Positions 24,721 through 35,702 are shown, numbered from the stretch's first letter. The stretch: DNA of 64,000 nucleotides from Cristatella mucedo (GCA_009760855.2 WPIO01000058.1:437501-501500); one strand, 5' to 3'. A program made the numbers and translations. Notes: generated from the letters alone by a model not told the origin.

Positions 24721-24972
24721 GGCTAAAAGACGCTGAAGCAGCGCAGCGTCGGACCACTAATGCAGATTACATTTCGTGTCGTCTGCTGCGATTGATTGGG
24801 CTCCCATATATGTGTCCGCTGAGAATAATAAAGGAGAGTCTCGTTTACTGTGCAGGTTCGACCGCTGTGTCTCCGTGAGACTCCTACCACAACAGCCACC
24901 GCTGGAGACACTATCACACAATAACTGGTAGCAGAGAATGGTTTACTCGAGTCGAAAAGAGTACCAGACCTG

Positions 24973-25113
24973 CCGAGCTGGTTTGGTCCGGCGGTTAAGC
25001 TGCTCGCCTCGACCAAGATCTGGCTGAGGTCGTGGGCTCGAGCCCCGAGGCATATGTGAAGCACATGAATAGAGCTTAAGTTCTCTTGGGGCGCTATATA
25101 AATGAATTCTATA
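24973..25113 (+). mobile_element. SINE-2 copy
   Basis: Best-preserved copy: head GAGCTGGTTTGGTCCGGCGG, A-box-like GGTTAAGCTGCTCGCC, box B GGGCTCGAGCC, then AGAGCTTAAGTTCTCTTGGG and GCGCTATATAAATGAATT. The end parallels the LINE A 3' end. Confidence 0.75.
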
Positions 25114-25118
25114 TATTT

Positions 25119-25440
25119 TATGGTCTAGATGGGACGCTTATACTGAGGTACAAAATGTTTAACGGCGTACCGCACTTTATGCCTTGGCTTCGAACGCTTG
25201 AAAAGGCCGTAGCAACGCTAAAGATTGTGATGCCGCTAAAGCATGTTATGCCAGTGTGCCTGAGCGATAACGCGATACACGGTTGGGGTGGTCAGCCGGC
25301 CGACATAAAGCAAGATTACCACAAGCTGCGAAACGAGTTAATTCTGACCTCGTGGTTGACGGATGAGGAGGCCGAGCTTGAGGCGAGAGGTTTCGGCTGG
25401 AGTAGGAGCAGCTCGCCGGAGCCGAGATCCGGACAAAGGT
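25119..25440 (+). other. Unidentified open frame
   Basis: A continuous frame (LRYKMFNGVPHFMPWLRTLE, then MPLKHVMPVCLSDNAIHGWG, DYHKLRNELILTSWLTDEEA) follows the SINE-2 tail and looks protein-like, with an acidic end. I do not recognise it. It has no clear start of its own and may be a relic of a larger mobile element. Confidence 0.3.
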
Positions 25441-25579
25441 AGGCGACGAGCTAGCTTCATCGCCGTTCGATACCTCCGTCAACTGCCCGTAACAGCCACA
25501 CCGACGAGCGGAACTCATTCAGCAGCCGCAGCTATCCGACTGCAATACCGGTGGAGGAAGCGGGTAATAAATAAATAAA

Positions 25580-25750
25580 TCCTAGCTGATTAAACAGCCT
25601 CTTTTTGTTTAGCGACAGAAGAGCCTTTATGGCTATCACTACCGCTTGCAGTGGCGATAAGGAATCACCCACCGCAGGAATCGAACCCACGACCTCGGGA
25701 CCGAGGTCGTGAAAGCAACCGCCTTACATAGTGCGCCATCACGGCTCACC
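25580..25750 (-). mobile_element. SINE-1 copy
   Basis: Minus strand: plus CTAGCTGATTAAACAGCCTC is the reversed tail, AATCGAACCCACGACCTCGG the reversed box B, and TAGTGCGCCATCACGGCTCA the reversed head. It is near full length. Confidence 0.78.
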
Positions 25751-25759
25751 AATATGGGA

Positions 25760-26240
25760 CCGCTTCCGAAAAAATAGCCACAACAGCCGAAGAACGCAAA
25801 AAACAACGCAAATGCGCAGCAGCAGCAGCAGCCAGAGACGAAGGAGGTGCAGCATGTGATGGCTTCCAGCGGCGAGGCGGTAGTGGTCAGTGACGAGGAG
25901 ATAGTAGCCTTCGGCAAGGCGCAGACGACCCAAGCGAACAACATCTCGGCGGCGAAGCGCCGCAGCGAGAGCGTCGTAGTGGCGGAGAGCGTATCGGCGG
26001 CAAACAGTGCCCGAGAGAGCGACGTCTCGGCCGCGGAGTGCAGCGGCGAGAGCTTTTTGGGGATGGAGAGCACTCGCACAAGTGACTCGACGCGGAGTAC
26101 AGGGGAGCGCCGCGAGATAGCGGTCAGCAGCGAGGCGATAGTAGCCTGTGACCACGCGCAGGCAGCCCATGAGAGCGACGTCTTGGCTGCAAAGCGTAGC
26201 AGCGAGAGCGTCGCGGTGGCAGCGAAATGCGAATGAAATG
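25760..26240 (+). pseudogene. Decayed repetitive coding-like region
   Basis: Two related ~90-bp blocks recur (IVAFGKAQTTQ...SAAKRRSESVVV and IVACDHAQAAH...LAAKRSSESVAV). They follow a CAGCAGCAG run and an EERKKQRKC stretch in another frame. The repeat structure, with reading-frame changes, suggests an eroded Arg/Glu/Ala-rich repeat protein rather than a live gene. The minus strand is also open, as expected for GC-rich repeats. Confidence 0.3.
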
Positions 26241-26259
26241 AATTGAAGTATACCATACA

Positions 26260-26531
26260 ATTTTAAATGTATTTATAGCTCTTGGAGTTACTATGTATTT
26301 ACTATATACTCTAGTTCATATATATCTAATGTTACTGATCTAGCTCATGTAGTGCCAATATTTGCAGCGGCGTCAGCAATACTAATATCTATTGATGGGA
26401 TTCTTTCAGAGATTGATAAAAGAAAAAAGAACATCTCCTGTGAGAAATTTTAAGTTTACTTCAAGAATAGCAGATGCCTTATCAGATAATTTTTTAACAA
26501 AAGAAGAATTTCAAGATATAATAAAAGAGTC
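26260..26531 (+). pseudogene. AT-rich relic ORFs of an integrase-type element
   Basis: Distinctly AT-rich. One frame reads NVTDLAHVVPIFAAASAILI and SIDGILSEIDKRKKN; another starts MGFFQRLIKEKRTSPVRNF and continues SRIADALSDNFLTKEEF. The second ends just inside the LINE B insertion, and its last codons continue at 29197 to a stop. The families are unknown. They lie convergent to the integrase fragment at 29204-29610. Confidence 0.35.
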
Positions 26532-27969
26532 TAATGTAATGTAATGTATCTCCGTATTTAACTCCAAAGTCATAAAGACCATGCGGGTGTTACGCAGGAG
26601 AGTTTTGTATAGAGCACTCACAGCGTAAGTGGCTTTTGGTACGCATTCGGTAGCCAACAGACTTCGTCTCGCGCAACAAAAGGAGAGTGGGAAGCGTAGC
26701 AGAGTCAGGAGAGCAGTTGAGGTAGTGAGTAGCATTGAAGTAGCAGCTCAGGACCGCTGAAAAGGATGAGCCATAATCGGTAGCAGGAGAGTAGTTGTCG
26801 TTGCGTAAGAATTGTGGGAGGGAGTTCCACAGTCTAGGACCTGCAGAGCTAAAGCTTCTGCCGCCAACGGTCTTTAAGCGGAGGAATGAGACAGCTAAGT
26901 TATGGTCCACACAGGACCTGAGGGCGCGAACAGGCTGAAACTGGTGCAGCAGTTCAGCTAGGTACGAAGGAGCCAAGCCATGGCGGGCCTTGTGGGTCAG
27001 CGTAAGAACTTGGCTCTGTATCCTTTGATCAACCGGCATCTATCTTAGCTCTTTTAGCAAAGGAGACACGTGCTCAAACCTCTTGGATTTGAAGACTAGC
27101 CTTGCAGCCATATTCATAGTCAGCTGCAGTGGCATAATAGCTTTCTTTGGTAGCCCATCCAAAAGGTAATTACAATAATCAAGCCGAGACAGAACTAAGG
27201 AGCTAGTTAAACTTTTTACAAGCCACTGTGGAAGACAGCTCCTAATCTTGAATAGGGATTGGACGTGATGGCTAGCTGTAGAAGCAGTCTTCTGAATGAA
27301 GCTTTTGAAATTGAGGCAGCTGTCGAAAATGACACCTAAATTTTGAGCACGTGGTGATGGTCGCACAATAGCATCACCTATTAGAAGAGCAAGGCCTTTT
27401 AATCCAGCCACACGCTTAGGGTGTCCTATGAGCAGCAGTTTAGATTTATCGTCATTTAATTTTAGAAAGTTTTCCGACATCCAGGATCGAATATCGGCAA
27501 GGCAAGCATTCAGTTTTTAAGTTGCTGCAGCACATTCCGACGGTTTGAATGACAAATACAACTGAGTATCGTCAGCATAAAAGTGATATCCTATTCCATT
27601 GGGCATTAATAACTTTTCCCAGAGGTTGAGTATAAATCGAGAACAGCAAGGGACCGAGTACAGACCCTTGAGGGAACTCCGATCTCGTGTGTGAGACCTG
27701 ACCCCCACACGACACGGATTGAACACGATCAGACAAGTACGATATAAATCATGCCAGTGCTTCGTCTGCCAGACCGATCGCTGTTCTCAATCGTTCAAGC
27801 AAAACATCTTGATCAATGGTGTCGAAGGCAGCAGACACATCGAGCAGAACTAGGACAGTGACATTACCGTCGTCGTTGCCACATAGAATGTCATTGTTAA
27901 CACGGAGGAGAGCAGTTTCAGTGGAGTGCTGCCTCTTGAACCCTGATTGAAATGCTTCTGACATTTCAT

Positions 27970-28356
27970 AATAATAATAACAATAATGCACTTGATAAAG
28001 CGCCCTTAGAGAACTCATTCTCTCTCTAGGCGCTTTAAATTTGCTGCAAAGGAAAATGCAATTGAACGGTGAGTAATATCATGCTTGATAAACAAACAAA
28101 ATGAATAACATGGTTAGGGGTGACATGCACAGGGTCAGCATGCAAATATGGCTAGTGGCAGCATGCACAGTGTCAGCACGCATAAGCACATGAAGGACGA
28201 ATCATAGAAACTCACTAAATACTGTCCTAAATAGGTGTGTTTTTCAAGTTCTTTTTAAATGTGGTCAGGTCAGGTGATGTTCTGACGCAGGTCGGGAGGG
28301 AGTTCCAGGCTTTGGGAGCGTACGAACTAAATGCACGGTCTCCAAGGAATTTGAGG
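27970..28356 (-). mobile_element. LINE A insertion in LINE B, with target duplication
   Basis: Tail (AAT)n, hairpin, 3' UTR modules and a short C-terminal block on minus. TTTCAT flanks it at 27964-27969 and 28357-28362, and LINE B reads on across the two flanks. Confidence 0.8.
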
Positions 28357-28756
28357 TTTCATTCTTTTCAATATGTTCAGCCAGCTGCGTAGCAACAATT
28401 TTTTCAAGAATCTTTGACGAGAAAGGAAAGTGGGCGATAGTTTTCAAGGACATCTGTGTCTAATTCAGGCTTTTTAAGTATGGGTTTAACGATTTCCGAT
28501 TTGAAGGACTAGGGGACGACCCCCTTTCCCAGAGAAGCTCTACAAATCTTGGTTATGGCAGGGCTAAGTTGGACTGCTAGTGAAGACCACAGAGATGAAG
28601 GTATAGGGTCTTCAGGAGACGAGCTCTTTTTGCTAGACCTTATTATGGTAGCCACATCGCATGCAAAAACCTCGGAGAACCTTGTAAGGAAGGTCACAGG
28701 TTGTGGACCCACGATTGCTTTAGTCGGAGGGGGCTTAATAGAGGCACGAATGTGAT

Positions 28757-28922
28757 GGCACACTAGGTTAGGCGGTTGCTTTCACGACCTCAGTCCCGAG
28801 GTCATGGGTTTGATTCCTGCGGTGGGCGATTCTTTATCGCCACTGCGAGTGGTGGTAATAGCCTTAAAGGCTCTTCTGTCGCTATACAAAAAGAGGCTGT
28901 TTAATCAGCTAGGATTTTTTTA
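28757..28922 (+). mobile_element. SINE-1 insertion in LINE B
   Basis: Head TAGGTTAGGCGGTTGCTTTC, box B GGGTTTGATTCC, body GGTGGGCGATTCTTTATCGC, tail CTGTTTAATCAGCTAGGATT. LINE B sequence continues on both sides. The flanks AATGTG and AATGGG may be an imperfect target duplication. Confidence 0.75.
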
Positions 28923-29203
28923 ATGGGCACAACTCTTTTAGCAAAGAATGCTGAAAATCTTTCGGCTGAGCCCTTGATATCTTGGGAGTCAGACCTCTCA
29001 GCATTGGCCCGTAAATGGTTTACTGTTTTATAAATCTGTTTAGGGTCCAACTGGTAGGAATTCAGCTTTCGGATGAAACAAGACTAATGAAGCTGATCAA
29101 AGAGAAACTAATTCTGATAGAGCACTTGCAGCTCTTCCCTAACAAAACTTCTCTTAATATCATTTAGAAAAACACAACTGGCTGGTCTTTCATTACAAGA
29201 GTC

Positions 29204-29610
29204 CTTGCTATAATATGATTAGTTAGCTCCATATTGAATCAGTGGCTCTTCTTCTTTTTTCATCTCCTTTTTCACCCGGTTCTAGCAAGCATCCAACAGT
29301 AGTATTAAGTACTAATTGCTTTTCATATTTTCCTACTTTTTTGTGATGTTTTGGTTTCTTAATTTATTTTCTTTTTTTTTTATAGCTTCAGCTGGTTCTT
29401 CTCCTATTGCTCTGTAACACTTTATTGTGTACACTATTATTGTAACACTATTATTCAAGTTATCTAATATTTTCGCAAGTTTTCTATCCATTCTCTGTTT
29501 CTAATGTTACCTCATCTACTTGGACTCTCTAATTACTTCTCATATTGCGCAATAAAAGCTCTTTCTGCTATAATTCTATTCATTTTCTCAACTAGTGCAA
29601 CATTCTTTTA
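29204..29610 (-). pseudogene. Integrase (rve-type) C-terminal relic
   Basis: Minus-strand frames give KNVALVEKMNRIIAERAFIA, then across a stop RKLARILDNLNNSV, AIGEEPAEAIKKKE, GCLLEPGEKGDEKR and RRATDSIWS before a stop. Retroviral-type integrases of Ginger/Polinton-like DNA elements have a VE+xNRT helix, a T.PxEA motif and an RRxATDPIWS-like end, in this order. The catalytic residues would lie upstream and are not seen. The fragment has stops and is cut on both sides by LINEs. Confidence 0.5.
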
Positions 29611-29611
29611 A

Positions 29612-30197
29612 ATAATAATAAGAATAATTATGCACTTGATAAAGCACCCTCAGATAACTAAATCTCTTTCTAGGCACCTTACATTTTCTGCACAGGGAAA
29701 CGCAATTTAATGGTGAGTTATACCATGCTTGAGTAGATCTGAGAGAAAGTAGGAGAGTAGATCTGAGAGAAAGGCTGGAGCCAAAGAATGAAGTGACCTA
29801 AAAGTGAGCGACATAACCTTGAAGTCGATCCTTTGCTTGACTGTTAGCCAGTGCAGGTCGGCGAGAAGTGTTGTGATGTGGCAACTGCCACGCTCACGAC
29901 AGACAAGCCTAGCTGCAGAGTTTTGCACCAGCTGTAAGCGCCTGATTGCACATGCCGGTAGGCCAGCAAGCAGTGAGTTACAGAAGTCAAGACGAGATGT
30001 CGCAATTGCATGGACCAACTTAGACGCGGTATGCTTATCTAAACAAGCCCGAATTTGAGCAATGTTATGTAGCTGAAAGTAGGCAGACTTGACTGTGGAG
30101 CTGATGTGGTCTTCTAACAAGAGGTCATTTTGGAGCACGGCACCTAGATTTTGAGCTAATTCAACAGGAGATATGCTGACAGAGCCATTTTGAGCGT
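29612..30197 (-). mobile_element. LINE A copy with internal deletion
   Basis: (AAT)n tail and hairpin, then a jump in the 3' UTR with a short duplication (GAGTAGATCTGAGAGAAAG twice). The C-terminal block follows (KIRACLDKH-type, read as IRACLDKHTASKLVHAIATS) up to PVELAQNLG. Confidence 0.72.
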
Positions 30198-30639
30198 CAA
30201 AGCTACTGTTTCTAAAATGCCTAGCTTCATCACAAAATTTTTTACTGACACCGTGTTCATCGAAACCAATATTTATAAGACGCCTTGCCTCTGCTGGGAA
30301 AGAATTTCTTACCCTATTGTGAAAAGACATTTATTTACTATATAAGGTAGTACAATTTTGTTTAATATAATTGTCTCTCTGACGCTTTAGTTTACATAGG
30401 TCTCAAACAGATTTTCAAAAACATTTAAATATAATATAAAGAGAAACCAAAAGGGCTGCTGATGTGCTTTTAACGCTATGAATTTTAAATTCTCGAGCAA
30501 AATGATCCATTAATGTTTATTTTTGCATTTTACGCTATGCATTTTAAAAATCTCGAGCAGACCTGCGAGAGAATGAAAAATGTGTGACGTAAAAGGTAAA
30601 AATAAAAATCAGGTCGAGACAGAGTTACAAGTAACAAAG

Positions 30640-30830
30640 TTACAACGTTACGACGAATAAACATCCCATTTTTAAGAATTTGCTCTAACCGCCTCAATAT
30701 ACTCCTGCCTACGAATGTAAGCCATTTTTTGTTTTGGCCGTGGGGTGTATTTGACGAGCCCCAGGGTTTTGATTGGTAGGCTGGACCAGCATGAAGCCTA
30801 AAAGTTGAGACAGAGTCTACATCTGGTTGC
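30640..30830. mobile_element. TIR-element fragment
   Basis: Shares AACATCCCAT, TTGCTCTAACC, CCTACGAATGTAAGCCATTT and TTGGTAGGCTGGACCAGCA with the elements at 20.3 and 35.0 kb; both ends are missing. Confidence 0.55.
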
Positions 30831-30834
30831 TAAT

Positions 30835-32100
30835 CGAACTGCGATACAGCTGCCGTTTCCAATATAAGCGCTGCACAACTGCGCTCTTGATTAAAAATTA
30901 TAGAAAATTGTTTTCACGGTTTACCCACAAAACTTAGTGCAAGTGTGGACGCGAACTCTCACGAAATGATCTCCAATTTCCCGGACTGACTTGCAATATT
31001 GAGCTGCTATATTGCTGCAGTTTCCACAATAGGCATTATGAAATTGTGGTTTTAATTCCATATTGTTGACGAAAGTCTGCTGTCGGGCTTAATAACCAAA
31101 TTTAATGGCATATCGCATGGGAATTCTCGTTATATGACCTAGTATAGCTCTGGCAGACCAACCTCTTTTCATAATTGAACTGCGATACAGCTGCCATTTC
31201 TACGATAGGCTTCGCCCAACCGAGGTTTCGAATTCATGTCATAGTAAACAAGACTTCGAGTCTACTCAGAAAGTTTAGTGTTTCTTGCGCATGCGCGTTC
31301 TCATACAGTGGCCTCCAATGGCTCGGTCCACTCAGTGTACAATTGCGAACAGCGATATAGCTGCCGTTGACATAAAAAGCGTCACGCACCTGCGGCTTTG
31401 ATTCTACGCATCCTACAAACCTCAAATCCTGTGGAGACCGTGCATTTAGTTTGTATGCTCCCAAAGCCTAGAACTCACTCCCGACTTCCGTCACGACATC
31501 CCCGACTTGACAACATTTAAAAAGAAATTAAAAACACACATATTTATGAAAGCATTTATTGGGTTCCTGTGATTCGTCCTTCATATGCTTATGCGTGCTG
31601 ACACTGTGCATGCTGCCACTAACCACACTTGCTGCTGACCCTGTGCATGTCATCGGAGGACATGCAAGTAGTCACGTCATGGCCTCCGATGGCCCCGCCA
31701 GCTAGCCTCTTTACATAATTGAACGGCGATATAGCTTCAATTTCTAAAATTAGCGCTACGTAACTACGATTTTGATTACAGATTATCGAAGACAGTGTTC
31801 TGAGTTCGCTAACAAAATTTTATAGCTCAGCACATAGGCGTTTTAATTCTATGGCCTTCAATCGGCTGAGCCAGCCAACCTTGCTACGTTTTCAAACTGC
31901 GGTACAGCTGCTATTCCCACAATCAGCTTTGAGAAACTTCGGTTTTAATTCCATATTATAGAAAACTATGTTCCAAGTTCACGGACTAAGTTTCAAAGCA
32001 CAGCGCTTGACCGATCTTGTGCTAAGGCCTCCGGTGGTCCCAGCCAGCCAGCATACCTACTCATTCGAACTAAGATGCAGCTGCCGTTTTGCTACACTCA
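30835..32100. repeat. Degenerate tandem repeat, period about 170 bp, at least seven units
   Basis: The marker AACTGCGATACAGCTGCCG or a close variant starts at about 30836, 30998, 31175, 31345, 31720, 31895 and 32065. Each is followed by an AGCGCT/TTTTAATTC block, ATTATAGAAAAC, and a GGCCTCCAATGGCTC block. The 375-bp gap after the fourth unit contains a LINE A fragment (31410-31655). The units are strongly diverged, so the array is old. Confidence 0.7.
31410..31655 (+). mobile_element. LINE A fragment in the tandem array
   Basis: CTCAAATCCTGTGGAGACCG to CTGTGCATGTCAT: the end of the ORF and part of the 3' UTR. Hairpin and tail are missing. Confidence 0.65.
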
Positions 32101-33155
32101 AAGCCAAGAGCAAGCCACGTGGAAAACCCCGGACACGACCTTGGCAGCAGGTAAGCATGCGGTGGAATCCACCTTGGCAGTCGAGGTGCACCGATGTGAG
32201 GCACTTGCTAAACTGGCTCTGGGAAGCTCACATGCGCGAGAGGTACGAAACAAATACACAACCGCAGATAAAGTTGTTCGATAAAGTTGTATCTTTAAGG
32301 ACAAACGAATTGAGAGCTTATGCCCCGCGATCCTATGAGATGCTGCCCATGCCGCTCGCACGATCATAGTGCGCTTGGCGTACCTCAAAGATCTACTTGG
32401 TCCACTTTTTTTAAGTATTTATTCTCTCCCTCAAGCTGATGTAATTTCCAATCATAATCTACGCTCTCAGAAAGTGCAAGCGAGTGGGTGCATTGACGTC
32501 CGTAAGCCTAAGCTGTAAGGCCCCTTCATCGTACGACTCGAGACAGGGCAGCCGAACAGAGATTTAGTATTGCATAGTAAACGTGGTTTAGGTCTAATCC
32601 GCCATGCGAGAGCCCAGGCGACCCAGCTCCGGCAGGGAACAAATCGGAGCAGGGCCGTTAGCCGGGTAGTCAGATACTGGTCAAAGCTCAAGACTTTTTG
32701 TCAGAGGTACTGGTATCCATATGTTTTCTTTTTTCCTTATAACTTGGTACATTTAGAATGCATGTAAGCTCCCATGAATGCGGTGCGTTAGGGTTAAGAC
32801 ATGCGAACCTAGCTGACCAATGCTAAGGTCTTATTAATGTGCGAGACAGCATGATACCACAGCCAAACACGTTTGCCAAGTCACGCTTTGCTAGAAATCG
32901 CCAAAAGTTTCGTTTAAATTTAAGTAATTGCTTTCCCATTAGATCTGCAGTAGTTTGTGTTCAAGGTTCGCAACTACAATGACATTTTAACTCCAACTAG
33001 GTCCGCTGCATCGTGACAACCTACTAACCTGCGGAAGTGGCCGAAGGAGAATAGCGGAGCTAATCTTAGACTTACTGGTTCTCGCGGATTACTATCAGTC
33101 ATCGTGGCGATTAGTTGCTGCATAGCTTTATGCGATTGTCAATAAACTGCCTGTC
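32100..33155. other. No gene recognised
   Basis: Frames at 31968-32369 overlap the tandem repeat and look accidental. Nothing else is supported. Confidence 0.4.
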
Positions 33156-33209
33156 GTGTTTCTATTTGATTTTATAATGTGCGACTGCTCACACAAATAC
33201 TCATGCGCA

Positions 33210-33401
33210 AAGATGGTGACGAGGACGGGATTAGGAAAGCAAGGTGCATGGAATACGGCAGGATCAGAAGCAAGAACTCCGCCAGAGTCATGGAAGCTGA
33301 CGTACTCATACTACGTTACAATTGCTGAAAGGATGTGCCATGAGAGAAATATCTCTGAGGAGTCCGGACGAAAGGCTAGGATCATTAGCATCCTTGCAGG
33401 T
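33210..33401 (+). CDS. Possible first coding exon of an unknown gene
   Basis: An ATG in good context (AAGATGG) starts a 64-codon frame (MVTRTGLGKQGAWNTAG, later YYVTIAERMCHERN) that runs into a strong donor, GCAG|GTAAGC, at phase 1. A LINE A copy begins 20 bp after the donor, so the intron would hold it. I found no downstream exon that clearly continues it. It could be a leader exon of a gene to the right, part of a mobile element, or chance. Confidence 0.25.
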
Positions 33402-33419
33402 AAGCACACACCCTTCTAA

Positions 33420-34365
33420 AGATGACCCTCAAAATTGGCACTGCCAGCATATCTCCTGTTGAATCAGCTCAAAATCTAGGTGTCATGTTCCAAAGTGACC
33501 TCTCGTTAGACGACCATATCAGCTCCACAATCAAGTCTGTCGACTTTCAGCTACATAACATTGCTAAAATTCGGGCTTGTTTAGATGAGCATACCACGTC
33601 TAAGTTGGTCCATGCATTTGTGACATCCCGTCTCGACTTCTGTAACTCACAGCTTGCTGGCCTACCGGCATGTGCAATCGGGTGCGTACAGCTGGTGCAA
33701 AACTCTGCAGCTAGGCTTGTCTGTCGTGAGGGTCGCAGTTGCCACATCACACCACTTCTCACCAACCTGCACTGGCTCCCAGTCAAGCAAGGCATCGACT
33801 TCAAGGTTTTGTCGCTCACTTTTAGGTCTCTTCATTCTTTGGCTACAGCCTATCTCTCAGATCTACTCCCCCACCAGGCCAAGCATTATACCACCCGCTT
33901 TTCGGAATCCAACAGTTTACCAATGCCTCGTACAAACCTCAAATCCTTTGGAGACCGTGCATTTAGTTCGTATGCTTCCAAAGCCTGGAACTCACTCTCG
34001 ACTTGCATCACGACATCCCCTGACTTGACCACATTTAAAAAGAAATTAAAAATGCAGCTATTTAGGACAGAATTTTGAGGATCCCTGCGATTCTTCCTTT
34101 ATGTGCTTATGCGTGCTGACACTGTGCATGCTGCCACAAACCACACTAGCATGCTGACCCTGTGCATGTCACCCCTAACCATGTTATTCATGTTGTTTAT
34201 CAAGCATGATATTACTCATGTTGTTTATCAAGCATAATATTACTCACCATTCAATCGCATTTCCCTTTGCAGCAAATGTAAAGCGCCTAGAAAGAGATCG
34301 AGTTCTCTGAGGGTGATTTATCAAGTGCATTATAATAATAATAATAATAATAATTATTATTATTA
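33420..34365 (+). mobile_element. LINE A copy, best-preserved C-terminal domain
   Basis: 218 codons are open: TASISPVESAQNLGVMFQSD, HNIAKIRACLDEHTTSKLVH, LTNLHWLPVKQGIDFKVLSL and PHQAKHYTTRFSESNSL. The 3' UTR carries the repeated GTGCATG modules plus a local duplication of CATGTTGTTTATCAAGCAT, then the hairpin and (AAT/ATT)n. It is 5' truncated. Confidence 0.85.
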
Positions 34366-34737
34366 AAGATAGAAGTAGCTCAGCGATAGCCGCAGGATCT
34401 TCAGCTATATGACATCGTTGCACTTGTCAGGAGGAGTCTTCGTGCGTCTTTTGCCTCTGTGCCTGATTTGTGCGATGCATGCGGTGGAGATTCCTTCTCA
34501 GGCCGCAACTGTACAGCTAGCTTTGACACTAAAGCTTCCGAGGACGCGAGCATTCTTTGCTGTCTGACGTGTCTGGGCCACAAGTGCCTGTGACGACGGA
34601 GCACGAGGAGCAGTCTGTGGCGGCCTGCGCGATAGCTGCCTGCAGCAGCGGCAGGCTGCATGGTGGAAGAGGTTTGCGAGAGGTCCGGCGGTAGCCACGA
34701 AGGCGCCGGTTCTCGAGTGAAGAGGATTCAGCCAACA

Positions 34738-34875
34738 CAACCGAGGTGGGATCGTGGGTGCGAATACTAGTCCTACAGTGGGCAATTCCTTGCTACCGAC
34801 TGAAAGCGCCGGTGATATCCGTCAAGGTTGTTCTGCCGCAATATGAACGTGAGACTGATAAATCAGCCACTGCTT
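34738..34875 (+). mobile_element. SINE-1 copy, diverged
   Basis: GAGGTGGGATCGTGGGTGCG keeps a box B relic. Body (AGTGGGCAATTCCTTGC) and tail (AGACTGATAAATCAGCC) are recognisable. Confidence 0.5.
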
Positions 34876-35011
34876 CATTTTTCTTTTGTTTTCTAACGGG
34901 TTCTAGTTGACGCACCGATACGCGTAGGTATGCAGAAATTAGTAGATCGTGGGACGATCGTGAGCACCTATAATTTAACATAACAAGTACAAGTCGTTTA
35001 ACATAGCTGTC

Positions 35012-35702
35012 TAAGTCTGCGTTTACTCGGCAGACTTTCCTCTCGACCGACGCTGACTTCCCTCCAATTTACGATGTTTATATGACAAATTTAGTCCCGC
35101 TCATGACAGATTTTATTGCCGACTTAGTCCTGCCCGCAGCCCGTGCTTTAATCCGGGAGGCTGGTATGAAAGAGGGTTTCCGCGGAATGTCGCCGAGTCA
35201 ACGCCGGCAGAAGTGAGTTCACCACTGCAATCGCCATTGTAGAGTAGTATGAGAAGAGTATAAATAAAAGTTGGATAAGAATTTTAAAAACTTTTCGAGA
35301 AAAGCAGCAGTAGCAATTAATGTTCGCCGTTACGGGTCTGTTGGTGGATTCGATAAACAGACGAATGGGGTATTCTACGTAGAAAAGGCCGAAGCATTCG
35401 TTACAACGAGTAAGCATCCCATATTAAGGACTTGCTCCAACCACCTCGATATACTCGAGCCTACGAATGTCAGCAATTTTTATTTTAGCCATGGGTTATA
35501 TGGGATGGATGTGCCCCCGGGTTTTAACTGGTAGGCTGGACCAACAAGGAGCTTACAACCCGAGACAGACTCCTTTTGGTGAATCTGCAGCCTTGGCTCC
35601 TCCCCCCAAATTTTTTTGTGACATATGATGACGTATTAGCACAAATTTGTGGGAAATCTTTTCAAATCTGTGGGTAAGTTAGCCGTGTAAACGCAACTTA
35701 GT
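35012..35702. mobile_element. Terminal-inverted-repeat element, both ends present
   Basis: Left end CTAAGTCTGCGTTTACTCGG and right end CCGTGTAAACGCAACTTAG are inverted copies. The interior matches 20333-20768 in reverse. There is no transposase frame. The termini are almost palindromic with the flank (CTAAG/CTTAG), so the exact target duplication is unclear. Confidence 0.7.

Larger units (their letters stand above)
26532..29196 (-). mobile_element. LINE B copy carrying two nested insertions
   Basis: Minus strand from an (ACATT)n tail at 26532 through GLAPSYLAELLHQFQPVRAL, LLLIGHPKRVAGLKGLALLI, AFQSGFKRQHSTETALLRV and SSKKSSSPEDPIPSSLWSS. LINE A interrupts it at 27970-28356 and SINE-1 at 28757-28922. 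A 7-bp AAGAGTC is found at 26525-26531 and 29197-29203, a likely target-site duplication. The region 29090-29196 does not match the 44.8-47.9 kb copy, so the 5' end is uncertain. Stops and frameshifts make it inactive. Confidence 0.78.

Noticed and set aside
30835-32100. CRISPR-like array
   Set aside because: The units are ~170 bp and diverged, without short identical repeats or unique spacers; the genome is eukaryotic.
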